Under the pieces are notes generated by a model. That model saw only the letters and a list, made by a program, of their open reading frames with translations, was not told the origin of the DNA and ran no database searches. The translations under genes and the position numbers were made by a program. This document shows positions 1-8,659 of a DNA stretch of 64,000 nucleotides, piece by piece. How positions within the stretch are numbered: the stretch's first letter is position 1; the number at the start of each line of letters is the position of its first letter. Source of the stretch: Colwellia sp. BRX10-3 (GTDB lineage Bacteria > Pseudomonadota > Gammaproteobacteria > Enterobacterales > Alteromonadaceae); NCBI RefSeq assembly GCF_014077505.1, contig NZ_JACGWA010000002.1, forward strand, positions 186,001 to 250,000, given 5' to 3'.

Positions 1-377
1 TACATTCGTCACTTGAAAATGCAGCTAAGTTAACTAAAGCGGGCGTGACGGTAGTTTTGACGGTTAACGGCGATACCCATAATCTCTATCAACTGCGTTT
101 CCATGCCGGTAATGCAATTGCGAATGGTTTATCACCTGATGCTGCACTTGCTTCGGTAACGGCTAATGTTGCACAAGCATTTAACCTTGATAGTGGCACA
201 ATTTCGGTCGGTAAAACGGCAGATTTAGTGTTGTGGAGTGCTGATCCATTTGAGCTCAGTACTAAGGTTAGTCAAATGTGGATTGGGGGTAAAGAATATT
301 CGACCCGCAGCCGCCAAGACGCCTTGCGTGATCGTTATACAACGCCAAGTGATATGCCGAAAGCTTACGTAAAGTAA
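1..377 (+). CDS. Amidohydrolase family protein, C-terminal part (5' end outside window)
   Basis: The reading frame is open from the first bases of the window (frame starting at base 3) and ends at the TAA at 375-377, so this is the last ~124 residues of a longer protein. The segment has the typical C-terminus of imidazolonepropionase-like metal-dependent amidohydrolases: an NGDTHN-type turn, a helix of the 'LSPDAALASVTANVAQAF' kind, then the GTISVGKTADLVLWSADPFE motif that closes the composite beta-domain. Metal ligands and substrate pocket lie upstream, so the substrate cannot be stated. The GTG at 45 is internal and not the real start. A terminator follows at 426-457. Confidence 0.85.
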   Translation, partial: HSSLENAAKLTKAGVTVVLTVNGDTHNLYQLRFHAGNAIANGLSPDAALASVTANVAQAFNLDSGTISVGKTADLVLWSADPFELSTKVSQMWIGGKEYSTRSRQDALRDRYTTPSDMPKAYVK

Positions 378-425
378 TGTGAAAATTATTGGTTACATCC
401 GCGTCTAAAACCCCGTAATAAGTTT

Positions 426-457
426 AAAGCTTGTCAGTAACTACTGATGGGCTTTTT
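426..457 (+). terminator. Rho-independent terminator after the amidohydrolase gene
   Basis: A 14-bp stem (426-439 with 442-455, three G-U wobbles) encloses AC and runs into TTTTT. It sits about 50 nt after the amidohydrolase stop codon. Confidence 0.65.
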
Positions 458-579
458 CCCTTTCTTTTTTACCCATCAGAACCCTAGACCAAGTTAATTA
501 TTCTCTGTTCATTTTTTAAATGATTATAATGAATACCTACAGCATTATAAATTTTATAAGTCGAATACTACTGACTACA

Positions 580-983
580 TTTAATTTGCATACTTGGCTT
601 CCTTAGAGCGAGTCTAAGTGGATACACAATAGTAGCTGTTATTGGGACCGACTCTTTTTGGGGAGGATAAATAAGCATACTGACACAATAAAAGAAAAAG
701 GATGATAAGGGCGCTTGGGCTATTCTTGCATTGCGTCTAACTCCTACTTTACCTTCTACTATAACAAGTATTTTAGCAGGCAGACTTGAGATAAACATTT
801 TCAAATTTATGTTAGGCTCGACAATAGGCATTGCTCCCATAGACTTGCTTAAGCACAGCATTTTTTTGCAAGGGCGCACTGGAATTTATTAAAGAGCCCT
901 CGAGTTTGGCAATAACATCCATTGTAGCCGCCATCATTCTGTTTGTTATTTATTATGTTATTAAGAAAAAACAGATGGATTGA
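580..983 (+). pseudogene. Decayed VTT-domain (TVP38/TMEM64/DedA-like) membrane protein
   Basis: No intact gene lies here, but the plus strand gives pieces of a membrane protein in successive frames. The frame through 701-892 reads as a VTT core: GAWAILALRLTPTLPSTI, then SILAGRLEINIFKFMLGSTIG and IAPIDLL. This matches the family pattern of an 'LRL.P.LPS' loop, 'AG...I....F..G..IG..P'. It stops at TAA 890-892. The next frame (882-983) continues with a hydrophobic helix (LAITSIVAAIILFVIYYVI) and a basic KKKQMD end at TGA 981-983, the usual last helix. A preceding piece at ~592-670 is broken by a TAA. At least one frameshift and one stop are needed, and no start codon or RBS is evident. The family assignment is by eye. 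A 103-codon minus-strand frame over 568-879 is its shadow. Confidence 0.6.
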
Positions 984-1143
984 TAATTAGAACAGCTATA
1001 TTTAAGATCTAGGGCAAAGATCTTATCTTTACGGTTTTTGTAGACTCAAGATTTTTGCTGTAAAAATATGGCTTGAATTACGATGAGTAATCGCTCAATA
1101 AGTTACCTTAAAAAAGGCCGGCAACGGTCAAAAGGAGAGTAAA

Positions 1144-3855
1144 GTGGCATTTTTAAATAAGCATATATCGACACTAAAGGTACGAGGCAAAGATTATAAC
1201 TACTTTGACCTATCGACATTAAAAGCTAATACCAAAAGGCTACCGCTGACGGCAAAAATATTATTAGAAAACTTGCTCCGCCACAGTGATGAAAAATATG
1301 TTCAGCTAGACGATATTCAAAACTTAGCTAAATGGGACACAAGTTCCTCTTCTGATACCGAAATAGCATTTGTACCTTCTAGAGTCATACTGCAAGACTT
1401 TACCGGTGTTCCCGCGGTTGTTGATTTAGCTGCTATGCGCAATGCGATGTTGGACTTAGGCGGCGATCCAAATAAAATTAATCCGCTTAAACCGGTAGAT
1501 TTAGTTATTGATCATTCAATTATGGTAGACGAATTCGGTAAGGCTGATTCGTTTAAGCGTAATACTGAAATTGAGGTTGAGCGTAATAAAGAGCGCTATC
1601 AGTTTTTGAAGTGGGGGCAAAGTGCATTTGATAATTTCAAAGTAGTGCCACCAGGAAAAGGCATTGTACATCAAGTCAATTTGGAGTATTTAGCCCGTGT
1701 GACCTTTGTCGATGAACAGCAAGACACACCGTTACTTTACCCAGACACCCTAGTCGGTACCGATTCACACACCACAATGATCAATGGCTTAGGTGTGCTT
1801 GGTTGGGGCGTAGGCGGTATTGAAGCCGAAGCGGCCATGTTAGGTCAGCCCGTGACTATGTTAATACCTGAAGTGGTGGGAATGGAATTAAAAGGCAAGT
1901 TACCCCCAGGAGCAACTGCGACCGACTTAGTATTAGCGGTTACAGAACAGTTGCGTGCATTTGGCGTAGTGGGTAAATTTGTCGAGTTTTTTGGTGCTGG
2001 TGTAAAACACTTAACCGTGGCCGATCGGGCAACACTTGCCAATATGTCGCCTGAGTATGGTGCAACGTGTGGCTTGTTCCCTATCGATGAACAAACGACA
2101 AAATATTTGGCGTTAACTGGTCGAAGTGAGCTACAGATCGAAATTATTGAAGCTTATTCAAAAGCACAAGGTATGTGGGGCAGTGAAGCTCAAGAACATG
2201 CCGAGTATCATGCAACACTCGCTTTGGATTTAGACACTGTTGTTCCTGCCATCGCTGGACCGAAACGCCCACAAGACAGGATCAATCTGGATCAAGCAGC
2301 GACTGCGTTTCAGAATTGGATAACAGAACAAAACGAATTAGTTATTTCGACTAACGACAAGCAGGAATCTAACTTTGATGATGAAGGTGGTGCAGAAAAT
2401 ATTGGTTCAAAAACCACCGTATCTTATCGTCATAATGAACAAGACTTTGATCTTCATGAAGGTGCGGTTGTAATTGCTGCGATTACCAGTTGTACTAATA
2501 CTTCGAATCCATCTGTGTTGGTTGCTGCTGCGCTGTTGGCAAAAAAAGCCAATGAATTAGGACTTACGGTTAAACCTTGGGTTAAAACAAGTTTTGCCCC
2601 AGGTTCACAAGTGGTGACTGAATATCTAAACAAAGCAGGGTTATCTAAAGAGCTAGATAAAATGGGATTTAACTTGGTAGGTTATGGTTGTACCACCTGT
2701 ATTGGTAATTCAGGCCCATTACCCAAGGCCATTTCTAATGCGATTAGGGAAGGTGATTTAACCGTAACATCGGTTTTATCAGGTAATCGCAACTTTGAAG
2801 GCAGAATACATTCAGATGTTAAAGCGAATTACTTAGCGTCACCACCGCTAGTGGTCGCCTATGCGCTGGCGGGTAATATGAAAATTGATATTACTAAAGA
2901 GCCACTTGGTATCAGCAGTGCTGGCAAGCCAGTTTATTTAAAAGACTTATGGCCAAGCCAACAAGAAATACAAGAGATTGTCACTCGTGTGGTCAATAAG
3001 TCGATGTTCTCAGAGAAATATGGCTCTGTTTATGACGGCGGTGATATATGGGAAAATCTCGAAACTGTTGACGCCGATATTTACAACTGGCCAGACAGTA
3101 CTTATGTGAAAAAACCGACATTTTTTGCAAATATGCCAGCTGAGCCTGAGCCAATTAAAGTTATTGAAAATGCGCGTTGTTTATTGAAATTGGCAGACAG
3201 TGTTACCACTGACCATATTTCTCCTGCAGGTTCCATCGGCAAAGATACTCCAGCTGCTGATTATCTTCGTGCTAATCACGTTGAGCAAAAAGACTTTAAC
3301 TCTTATGGCTCTAGACGAGGTAACCATGAAGTAATGATGCGCGGTACTTTCGCAAACGTTAGACTAAAAAATCAGCTTGCCCCCGGTACTGAAGGTGGTT
3401 TTACACGTAAACAACCTAACGGTGAACAGATGACGGTATTTGAGGCTGCGCATCAATATATAGCTGAAAATATTCCCACTATTGTTATTGCTGGCAAAGA
3501 GTACGGTACCGGTAGTTCTCGAGATTGGGCTGCCAAAGGGCCGCTGTTATTAGGTGTGAAAGCGGTTATTGCTGAGACCTATGAGCGTATCCATCGCTCT
3601 AACCTTATCGGAATGGGCATATTACCCCTGCAGTTTAAACAAGGTGAAGGGGCAAGCACTTACGATTTAGATGGTACAGAGCAATTTTCTATTCAAGCGG
3701 TTGAGGCTGGCCAGAAACAAGTGAAAGTAGAGGTGCTAAAAGCTGACGGTGGAAGCCTTAGTTTTGAAACAGACATACGTATTGATACACCAAATGAGTT
3801 CGAATATTTTCGCCATGGCGGCATTCTTCAATATGTTATCAGATCATTGCTTTAG
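1144..3855 (+). CDS. acnA: Aconitate hydratase AcnA
   Basis: Cytosolic aconitase of the IRP1/AcnA type, which isomerises citrate to isocitrate in the TCA cycle. It has 903 residues, against about 890 for E. coli AcnA. The [4Fe-4S] ligands are visible as [10 protein letters not shown] (Cys near residue 450) and [12 protein letters not shown] (Cys near 515 and 518). The substrate loops DSHTTM and GIGGIEAEA-type [11 protein letters not shown] are present, and the C-terminal swivelling domain has [14 protein letters not shown]. The start is GTG at 1144, preceded by AAAGGAG at 1131-1137. It is monocistronic, with a large non-coding region after it. In many gammaproteobacteria acnA responds to stress and iron, but no Fur or SoxS site is obvious here. 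Confidence 0.97.
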   Translation: MAFLNKHISTLKVRGKDYNYFDLSTLKANTKRLPLTAKILLENLLRHSDEKYVQLDDIQNLAKWDTSSSSDTEIAFVPSRVILQDFTGVPAVVDLAAMRNAMLDLGGDPNKINPLKPVDLVIDHSIMVDEFGKADSFKRNTEIEVERNKERYQFLKWGQSAFDNFKVVPPGKGIVHQVNLEYLARVTFVDEQQDTPLLYPDTLVGTDSHTTMINGLGVLGWGVGGIEAEAAMLGQPVTMLIPEVVGMELKGKLPPGATATDLVLAVTEQLRAFGVVGKFVEFFGAGVKHLTVADRATLANMSPEYGATCGLFPIDEQTTKYLALTGRSELQIEIIEAYSKAQGMWGSEAQEHAEYHATLALDLDTVVPAIAGPKRPQDRINLDQAATAFQNWITEQNELVISTNDKQESNFDDEGGAENIGSKTTVSYRHNEQDFDLHEGAVVIAAITSCTNTSNPSVLVAAALLAKKANELGLTVKPWVKTSFAPGSQVVTEYLNKAGLSKELDKMGFNLVGYGCTTCIGNSGPLPKAISNAIREGDLTVTSVLSGNRNFEGRIHSDVKANYLASPPLVVAYALAGNMKIDITKEPLGISSAGKPVYLKDLWPSQQEIQEIVTRVVNKSMFSEKYGSVYDGGDIWENLETVDADIYNWPDSTYVKKPTFFANMPAEPEPIKVIENARCLLKLADSVTTDHISPAGSIGKDTPAADYLRANHVEQKDFNSYGSRRGNHEVMMRGTFANVRLKNQLAPGTEGGFTRKQPNGEQMTVFEAAHQYIAENIPTIVIAGKEYGTGSSRDWAAKGPLLLGVKAVIAETYERIHRSNLIGMGILPLQFKQGEGASTYDLDGTEQFSIQAVEAGQKQVKVEVLKADGGSLSFETDIRIDTPNEFEYFRHGGILQYVIRSLL

Positions 3856-4461
3856 AAAAAATAAGTAGTCAGGATCAGATTAGCCAGATAGGCCTAGTAT
3901 GACTATCTGGCTAATCGCATTGTAGTTGCATGTAATTTTTAAATTATGTGATGAATATGTCGAAATTTGAATGTTCAAATAACGAACCATAGTTTTTTTT
4001 CAGATTTTTCAGATAAAAGTGATACTAAGTGAATTAACTATGTCACTAAAGTTCTAGCAGCTAACTTAGAACAAGCAAAGTCTTTAGGTGATTTTTTTAT
4101 GTTTTATAAGTTTTTTTATGTGAAATTTATTGTGACTTAACCTCCGAAGGCATAATTTAAAACTTATGGTTCGTGTGCTTTAATTCAATGATTTTGCTGC
4201 AAATAAGTGAGTTTTTAGGGCTGTGGTCGAACATTAATTTAAAATACTAATTTTTAAATTACTAGCTTACCTGTAAGTATTTTTGATTTCGCTAAGTGAT
4301 AAAATCATTAAGTTATTTGGTATTACTGACACTTTATTTCTGATGTGATGAAAGTCGATCGGAATACTTTAACGCTTTCATCCACCCGAACAATTACCTA
4401 GAATGACTTTATAAAAGTGTGGCGTTCGATATATGCACTATAAAATAAAGAGAGCTGATAA
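3856..4461. other. 606-bp intergenic region with nested inverted repeats
   Basis: No open frame of substance is present. Three structures are visible. A perfect 14-bp inverted repeat (3878-3891 / 3903-3916, 11-nt loop) just after acnA has no T-run. An outer inverted repeat pairs 3982-3996 with 4159-4174 (ACGAACCATAGTTTT against AAAACTTATGGTTCGT, one extra base). Inside it, 4043-4091 folds through TCACTAAAG/CTTTAGGTGA and TTCTA/TAGAA and ends in seven T at 4092-4098. The region may hold a small RNA or a MITE-like remnant; neither can be proven from sequence alone. Confidence 0.4.
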
Positions 4462-5352
4462 ATGCTAGAAATATTGTTAGAAAATGAATTTGGCCGTATT
4501 GAGTTATATCAACTTGCCAATGGCTTGCAAGCTTTGCGGTTTTTTCATCAAAAAGGTCAAGGCTCGGTAAGCTTGTATGGCGGCCAAGTGCTTAGTTGGC
4601 AGCCTAATGGGCAACAACCCGTGTTTTGGCTCAGTGATACAAGTCATTATAGTGTGGGCAAAGCTATTCGTGGTGGTGTGCCGCTATGCTGGCCATGGTT
4701 TGGCGGTGAGGTTAAGTTACCTAATGGCGAGTTAAGTAAAGTCAGTAACCACGGTTTTGCTAGGCAAAGTCAATGGGAAGTTGCTGATACACTAATGTCA
4801 GCGTCGGCTGTTACAATAACCTTATCGCTAAAGGCTGAGCAATGCTCACCACATTGGCCTACAGCATTTGAATTAACACAGACTTTGGTGTTTGATGAAT
4901 CATTTCAACAAAGTTTAGTCATGACCAACTTATCTGAAAAAACGGTAGAATATACTGGCGCCTTACACAGTTACTTTTGTGTTGGCGATCCGCAGCAAAC
5001 TGAAATTTCGGCATTAAATAATGTGCTTTATGATGACAAACTAAAAGGGAGTAATGATCAAAAATCAACACTAAAAAGTTGTTTAGGCCCAATTGACCGT
5101 ATTTATCACAGTAGCGATAAGATGGTTATTGTTGATCATAAATGGCAAAGAGAGATTGAGGTTTTGAGTCAAGGATGTCAGCAGTGGGTGTTATGGAATC
5201 CGGGTAAAGATGCTCAAGCCATGATTGACTTACATAGCCATGGTGAAAATGAATTTGTTTGTTTAGAAGCGGCAAATACTGACTGGCAAAAAATAGCTAG
5301 CCAAAGTAGTGTCAGTATAAGCCAAACAGTTAAATTACATACTAAACGATAA
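4462..5352 (+). CDS. yeaD: D-hexose-6-phosphate mutarotase (YeaD family)
   Basis: An aldose-1-epimerase-superfamily protein of 296 residues, close to the ~294 of E. coli YeaD, expected to interconvert the anomers of glucose-6-phosphate in the cytosol. Family signatures are QVLSWQPNGQQPVFWLSD, IRGGVPLCWPWFG, the catalytic-site NHGFAR motif (His), LHSYFCVGD (second His region) and a C-terminal glutamate in FVCLEAAN that corresponds to the catalytic base. The start is ATG 4462 with an AGAG-type RBS at 4450-4453. It stands alone between a long intergenic region and a convergent GGDEF gene. The stop codon is part of a 10-bp inverted repeat. Confidence 0.9.
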   Translation: MLEILLENEFGRIELYQLANGLQALRFFHQKGQGSVSLYGGQVLSWQPNGQQPVFWLSDTSHYSVGKAIRGGVPLCWPWFGGEVKLPNGELSKVSNHGFARQSQWEVADTLMSASAVTITLSLKAEQCSPHWPTAFELTQTLVFDESFQQSLVMTNLSEKTVEYTGALHSYFCVGDPQQTEISALNNVLYDDKLKGSNDQKSTLKSCLGPIDRIYHSSDKMVIVDHKWQREIEVLSQGCQQWVLWNPGKDAQAMIDLHSHGENEFVCLEAANTDWQKIASQSSVSISQTVKLHTKR

Positions 5353-5374
5353 CTTATTCTAAGCTATCGTTTAG
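5342..5374. terminator. Terminator-like hairpin between converging genes
   Basis: A perfect 10-bp inverted repeat (CTAAACGATA 5342-5351 / TATCGTTTAG 5365-5374) overlaps the mutarotase stop codon and lies between two convergent genes. There is no long T-run, so it may act as a stabilising 3' hairpin rather than a strong terminator. Confidence 0.4.
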
Positions 5375-5495
5375 CTGTTTATATTACTTAACTGGTAGAT
5401 TTCTAAGTGTTTTTAAAACTATGCTTAAAGGTGCTATAAGAGCCTTATAAGCCCAATGCGCTTACCTGGATTTCACTTAGCGGGAATATGACCAT

Positions 5496-6932
5496 TTAAT
5501 TAAAAATCACACTTTGATTTCTACCATTAGCTTTCGCTTGGTATAAAGCTTTGTCCGCGCCTTTTATATAATCTTCTATCGTTTTATTTTTTAAAGGTAG
5601 TTCACAAATACCAAAGCTAATGGTGGTAGTAAAGGTTCCACTAGTTGTTGATATAGGGAAAGAAATAGCCGCTATGTTTTTTCTAATACGCTCAACAATA
5701 ATAAGAGTTTGGCTTGCTGTTGTTTCTGGTAACAACATAACAAATTCTTCGCCACCCCATCGGCCAACAACGTCAATTTTTCGTAACGTTTGTGACAATT
5801 GTTCAGAAATAATACGCAGTACATCATCACCGACTAAATGCCCGTAAGTGTCATTAATATGTTTGAAGTTGTCGATGTCAGCAATAACCAGACAAAGGTT
5901 TTCATTAGTTTTAGCTATACTATCAAAGCGCCAATGCACATGACTACGATTAGGTAGTTGAGTTAAGTGATCTGTTTCAGCGTGCTTAATTAAACGCGAT
6001 TTTAAATAATTAATGCTATTTAAAAGTATCAGATAAAAAATTATAGCAACGATGAAAAATAGGATAAAACGGCCAATAAATATTTTCCAATACTCACTTT
6101 GTTGAGCCGCAGGTGGTGAGACAATAAACATACGCCAATTAAGCTCTTGTATTGGCATTTGGGAAATTAGCAAACCCTCGTCAGAGGTATACATGACCTC
6201 TGAACTTAAGTTTTTATCAGCGGCGTTATTTTTGATAAGTGATTGGTGCCAAGGCAAATCACTCAAGCGAGTCATTAATTCTTGGCGATGATGGCTTTCG
6301 GTTTTTATAATTTTATTTGAAGATAAGGTGATAATATTATTACTATCAACAAAGTATAATTCAAAGCCAAAACGTTCGTTGTATTCTTGAAATTTGCTAG
6401 CAAAATACTTTAGGTCAATGGCTACACCGGTAAAGCCTATGAACTCACCGTTACTATTACGAATTTTATTATCAAAGTATAAATGTGGGTTCTGTGAATT
6501 GCCTATGTCGGTAAATTGGTCGCCTGGTAAATCTTTAAGGCGGCTGTACCACTCAGTTTCTTTGCTGCTTAACATGGATTCTTTAGCGTTTGAGTCGATC
6601 ATTAGGTTGTGTTTTTCTAACGCTATAAACGCAATCATATTATATGATTTGGCAACTTTATTTAAGTAAGAGACAATATAGTCTTTTTCAATTTTTTCTT
6701 GGCTGGCATAATCGATAACAAACTGATTTTTAGCCATAAAATTTGCCACATTTAATGGTCGCAGTATTTCACTAGTGACTAAGGAAAATAGGGGAGTTAT
6801 CGCACTTTGTACTTGTTTATTGTGGCTATTTATTACATCTTTTAGGGTAAAATAAGATGTCAAAATAACCGTGACAATTGTCATGAAAAATATTACTGCG
6901 ATGTAGCGATCAAATTTATTGCCGAACTTCAT
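5496..6932 (-). CDS. Membrane diguanylate cyclase with periplasmic Cache sensor
   Basis: A 478-residue protein. It has one membrane helix near residues 12-30 (IAVIFFMTIVTVILTSYFTL), a ~250-residue periplasmic region, a second helix near 285-305 (FILFFIVAIIFYLILL) and a C-terminal GGDEF domain (~315-475). The cyclase active site is RWGGEEFVMLLPE, preceded by DIDNFKHINDTYGH (substrate and metal binding) and followed by the ISFGI strand, so c-di-GMP synthesis is likely. The periplasmic part has a dCache-like layout, including GEFIGFTGVAIDLKYF; its ligand is unknown. No RxxD inhibitory site is evident before GGEEF. It is a single gene, convergent with the mutarotase gene and separated from mutH by ~125 nt. 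Confidence 0.9.
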   Translation of the reverse strand: MKFGNKFDRYIAVIFFMTIVTVILTSYFTLKDVINSHNKQVQSAITPLFSLVTSEILRPLNVANFMAKNQFVIDYASQEKIEKDYIVSYLNKVAKSYNMIAFIALEKHNLMIDSNAKESMLSSKETEWYSRLKDLPGDQFTDIGNSQNPHLYFDNKIRNSNGEFIGFTGVAIDLKYFASKFQEYNERFGFELYFVDSNNIITLSSNKIIKTESHHRQELMTRLSDLPWHQSLIKNNAADKNLSSEVMYTSDEGLLISQMPIQELNWRMFIVSPPAAQQSEYWKIFIGRFILFFIVAIIFYLILLNSINYLKSRLIKHAETDHLTQLPNRSHVHWRFDSIAKTNENLCLVIADIDNFKHINDTYGHLVGDDVLRIISEQLSQTLRKIDVVGRWGGEEFVMLLPETTASQTLIIVERIRKNIAAISFPISTTSGTFTTTISFGICELPLKNKTIEDYIKGADKALYQAKANGRNQSVIFN

Positions 6933-7057
6933 GGGAAAATAACAGTGCCTTGTATTAATATATATTAATTTATAACGCGGTTGGTTAATTTTAGCTATGG
7001 TTTTTATAATTATAATTATAATTTACTTTTATTTCAATGACTTTAAAATTTGACTCG

Positions 7058-7756
7058 CTATAAGTTTATACGCAGATACCTATTAAGCAGTGCCTGTGTA
7101 AAGCTCGTTTTTAAATAAAACCCTCTAGGTAAGGTCATAAATGGTTGACCAAGACGATTAAATGCTTGGGTTTTTGCTTGGCTGTTTGCTGCTTTAGGTC
7201 GAAGTTGTAAAACTTGGCCATGCTTACCGTGAATATTCTCCACATCACCTAGTACTATCATGTCAGTGAGCTCTTGCCAGTCAAGAGCAAGTAGATGCTC
7301 TTCTTCTTTTGAAGGTGACCAAATAAAAGCCGTGCCGACCATGCGTTCAGCAACCGGAATGCTTCGCTCAGAAATAACAGGTACCCATAATACACGAGCC
7401 ATTTTATTGCGAATATGACTGGTTTTCCATTGGGCGCCAACTAAACCTGTAAGCGGGGCAACGCATACAAAGGTCGTTTCCAAAGGCTTGCCTTGATAAT
7501 TAATCGGTAATGACTTTAGCTCGATGCCTAAATGCGGGAAGTCAGGTTCAGGTCGAGAGCCTGCGCTAGCACCTAATACTTGCTCCAGCAATAATCCGAT
7601 CCAGCCTTTTTCACGTTTTAGGTCCTTAGGTACAGCAACATTAATAGATTTTGCAATTTCACCTAGCGACATACCGGCAAGATTTTGTGCTCGTGCCAAT
7701 AATTCTGCTTCGTTTTTAGGGCTTTTTGTACTGCTCAATACTGACTCTTGAATCAA
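7058..7756 (-). CDS. mutH: DNA mismatch repair endonuclease MutH
   Basis: A 232-residue protein (229 in E. coli) that nicks the unmethylated strand at hemimethylated GATC sites in methyl-directed mismatch repair, after activation by MutS-MutL. The catalytic D-(X)n-E-X-K set is visible as D72, E79 and K81 in [11 protein letters not shown], two residues later than in E. coli. Other family blocks present are [34 protein letters not shown] and LRPKAANS. The likely start is TTG at 7756 with only a weak AAAGA RBS; a downstream TTG (codon 7) is possible. It is divergent from rppH with ~200 nt between. Its presence implies Dam methylation in this organism. Confidence 0.96.
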   Translation of the reverse strand: MIQESVLSSTKSPKNEAELLARAQNLAGMSLGEIAKSINVAVPKDLKREKGWIGLLLEQVLGASAGSRPEPDFPHLGIELKSLPINYQGKPLETTFVCVAPLTGLVGAQWKTSHIRNKMARVLWVPVISERSIPVAERMVGTAFIWSPSKEEEHLLALDWQELTDMIVLGDVENIHGKHGQVLQLRPKAANSQAKTQAFNRLGQPFMTLPRGFYLKTSFTQALLNRYLRINL

Positions 7757-7954
7757 TTTTCTTTAGCTTATTATTATTCAGCTTTACGGCTTTGAGCAAG
7801 GCAATTATTTTTTGTTATGTTTGAAACTTTTAAATGTTATGGGTAAACAATCACTAATACCGACATATTGTGATGGTTTCTGATAATAAATGTTTGCCCA
7901 AAAGTCCAGAGTGTGGAAGAATCAAAGCATTATTTAATGCTGTCAGGAGTTCCT

Positions 7955-8461
7955 GTGATAGATGCCGAAGGCTATCGAGCCAACGTCGGCATAGTAATAA
8001 TCAATGACAGGGGACAAGTATTTTGGGCAAGGCGTTTTGGTCAGCATTCTTGGCAATATCCACAAGGTGGCGTTGACGAGGGTGAATCTGCAGAGCAAAC
8101 CATGTACCGGGAATTAGACGAAGAAGTCGGTTTAAAACCTGAACATGTTAAAATTGTAGCGACCACTAAGCATTGGTTAAGATATAAATTACCAAAAAGG
8201 TTAATTAGGCACGAAAGTTTACCCGTATGTATTGGTCAAAAGCAGAAATGGTTTTTACTGCAATTGACAGCACCAGAGTCAGCGGTTGATTTGTTACATT
8301 CAAGTCATCCAGAGTTTGATGACTGGCGTTGGGTTTCTTACTGGTATCCAGTAAGACAAGTTGTGTCATTTAAACGCGAGGTTTATCGCAAAGTGATGAA
8401 AGAATTTGCTCTAGCGGCAATGCCTAGTTTTCGTCAAGAGCGTCGCCGACGTCGTGCTTAA
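7955..8461 (+). CDS. rppH: RNA 5'-pyrophosphohydrolase RppH
   Basis: A Nudix hydrolase that removes pyrophosphate from 5'-triphosphorylated mRNA and so triggers RNase E decay. The Nudix box is intact at residues 38-60 ([20 protein letters not shown], then VGL), with E53, E56 and E57 as metal ligands. The protein starts [13 protein letters not shown] as in other RppH proteins. The GTG at 7955 is chosen because AGGAG lies at 7945-7949 and the family begins here; a longer frame back to 7913 adds 14 residues unlike the family. This gives 168 residues against 176 in E. coli. The usual partner ptsP follows, but a strong terminator separates the two. Confidence 0.95.
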   Translation: MIDAEGYRANVGIVIINDRGQVFWARRFGQHSWQYPQGGVDEGESAEQTMYRELDEEVGLKPEHVKIVATTKHWLRYKLPKRLIRHESLPVCIGQKQKWFLLQLTAPESAVDLLHSSHPEFDDWRWVSYWYPVRQVVSFKREVYRKVMKEFALAAMPSFRQERRRRRA

Positions 8462-8496
8462 CTATTAATCAACCTAGATTATTATTATGTCTTGTA

Positions 8497-8522
8497 AAAT
8501 AGCTCACTTCGGTGAGCTATTT
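8497..8522 (+). terminator. Terminator after rppH
   Basis: A perfect 11-bp stem (8497-8507 / 8512-8522) is closed by a stable TTCG tetraloop, 36 nt after the rppH stop. It makes ptsP a separate transcription unit, at least in part. Confidence 0.75.
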
Positions 8523-8659
8523 AGTTTAACGTTATTGAATTATCATAGATAATATATCTAACATCATTAAGTTGTGCTGAGTTAGCACTTGTCATTTCAA
8601 TCATACTAGTTTGTATGATGTCTACATGCACAAAAAAGAACTAACCTAAAGGGACGGTA

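Noticed and set aside
568-879. 103-codon minus-strand frame
   Set aside because: It is antisense to the decayed VTT gene, has no RBS and no protein character.
7913-7954. Longer RppH start
   Set aside because: The extra residues are unlike the family and AGGAG fits GTG 7955.
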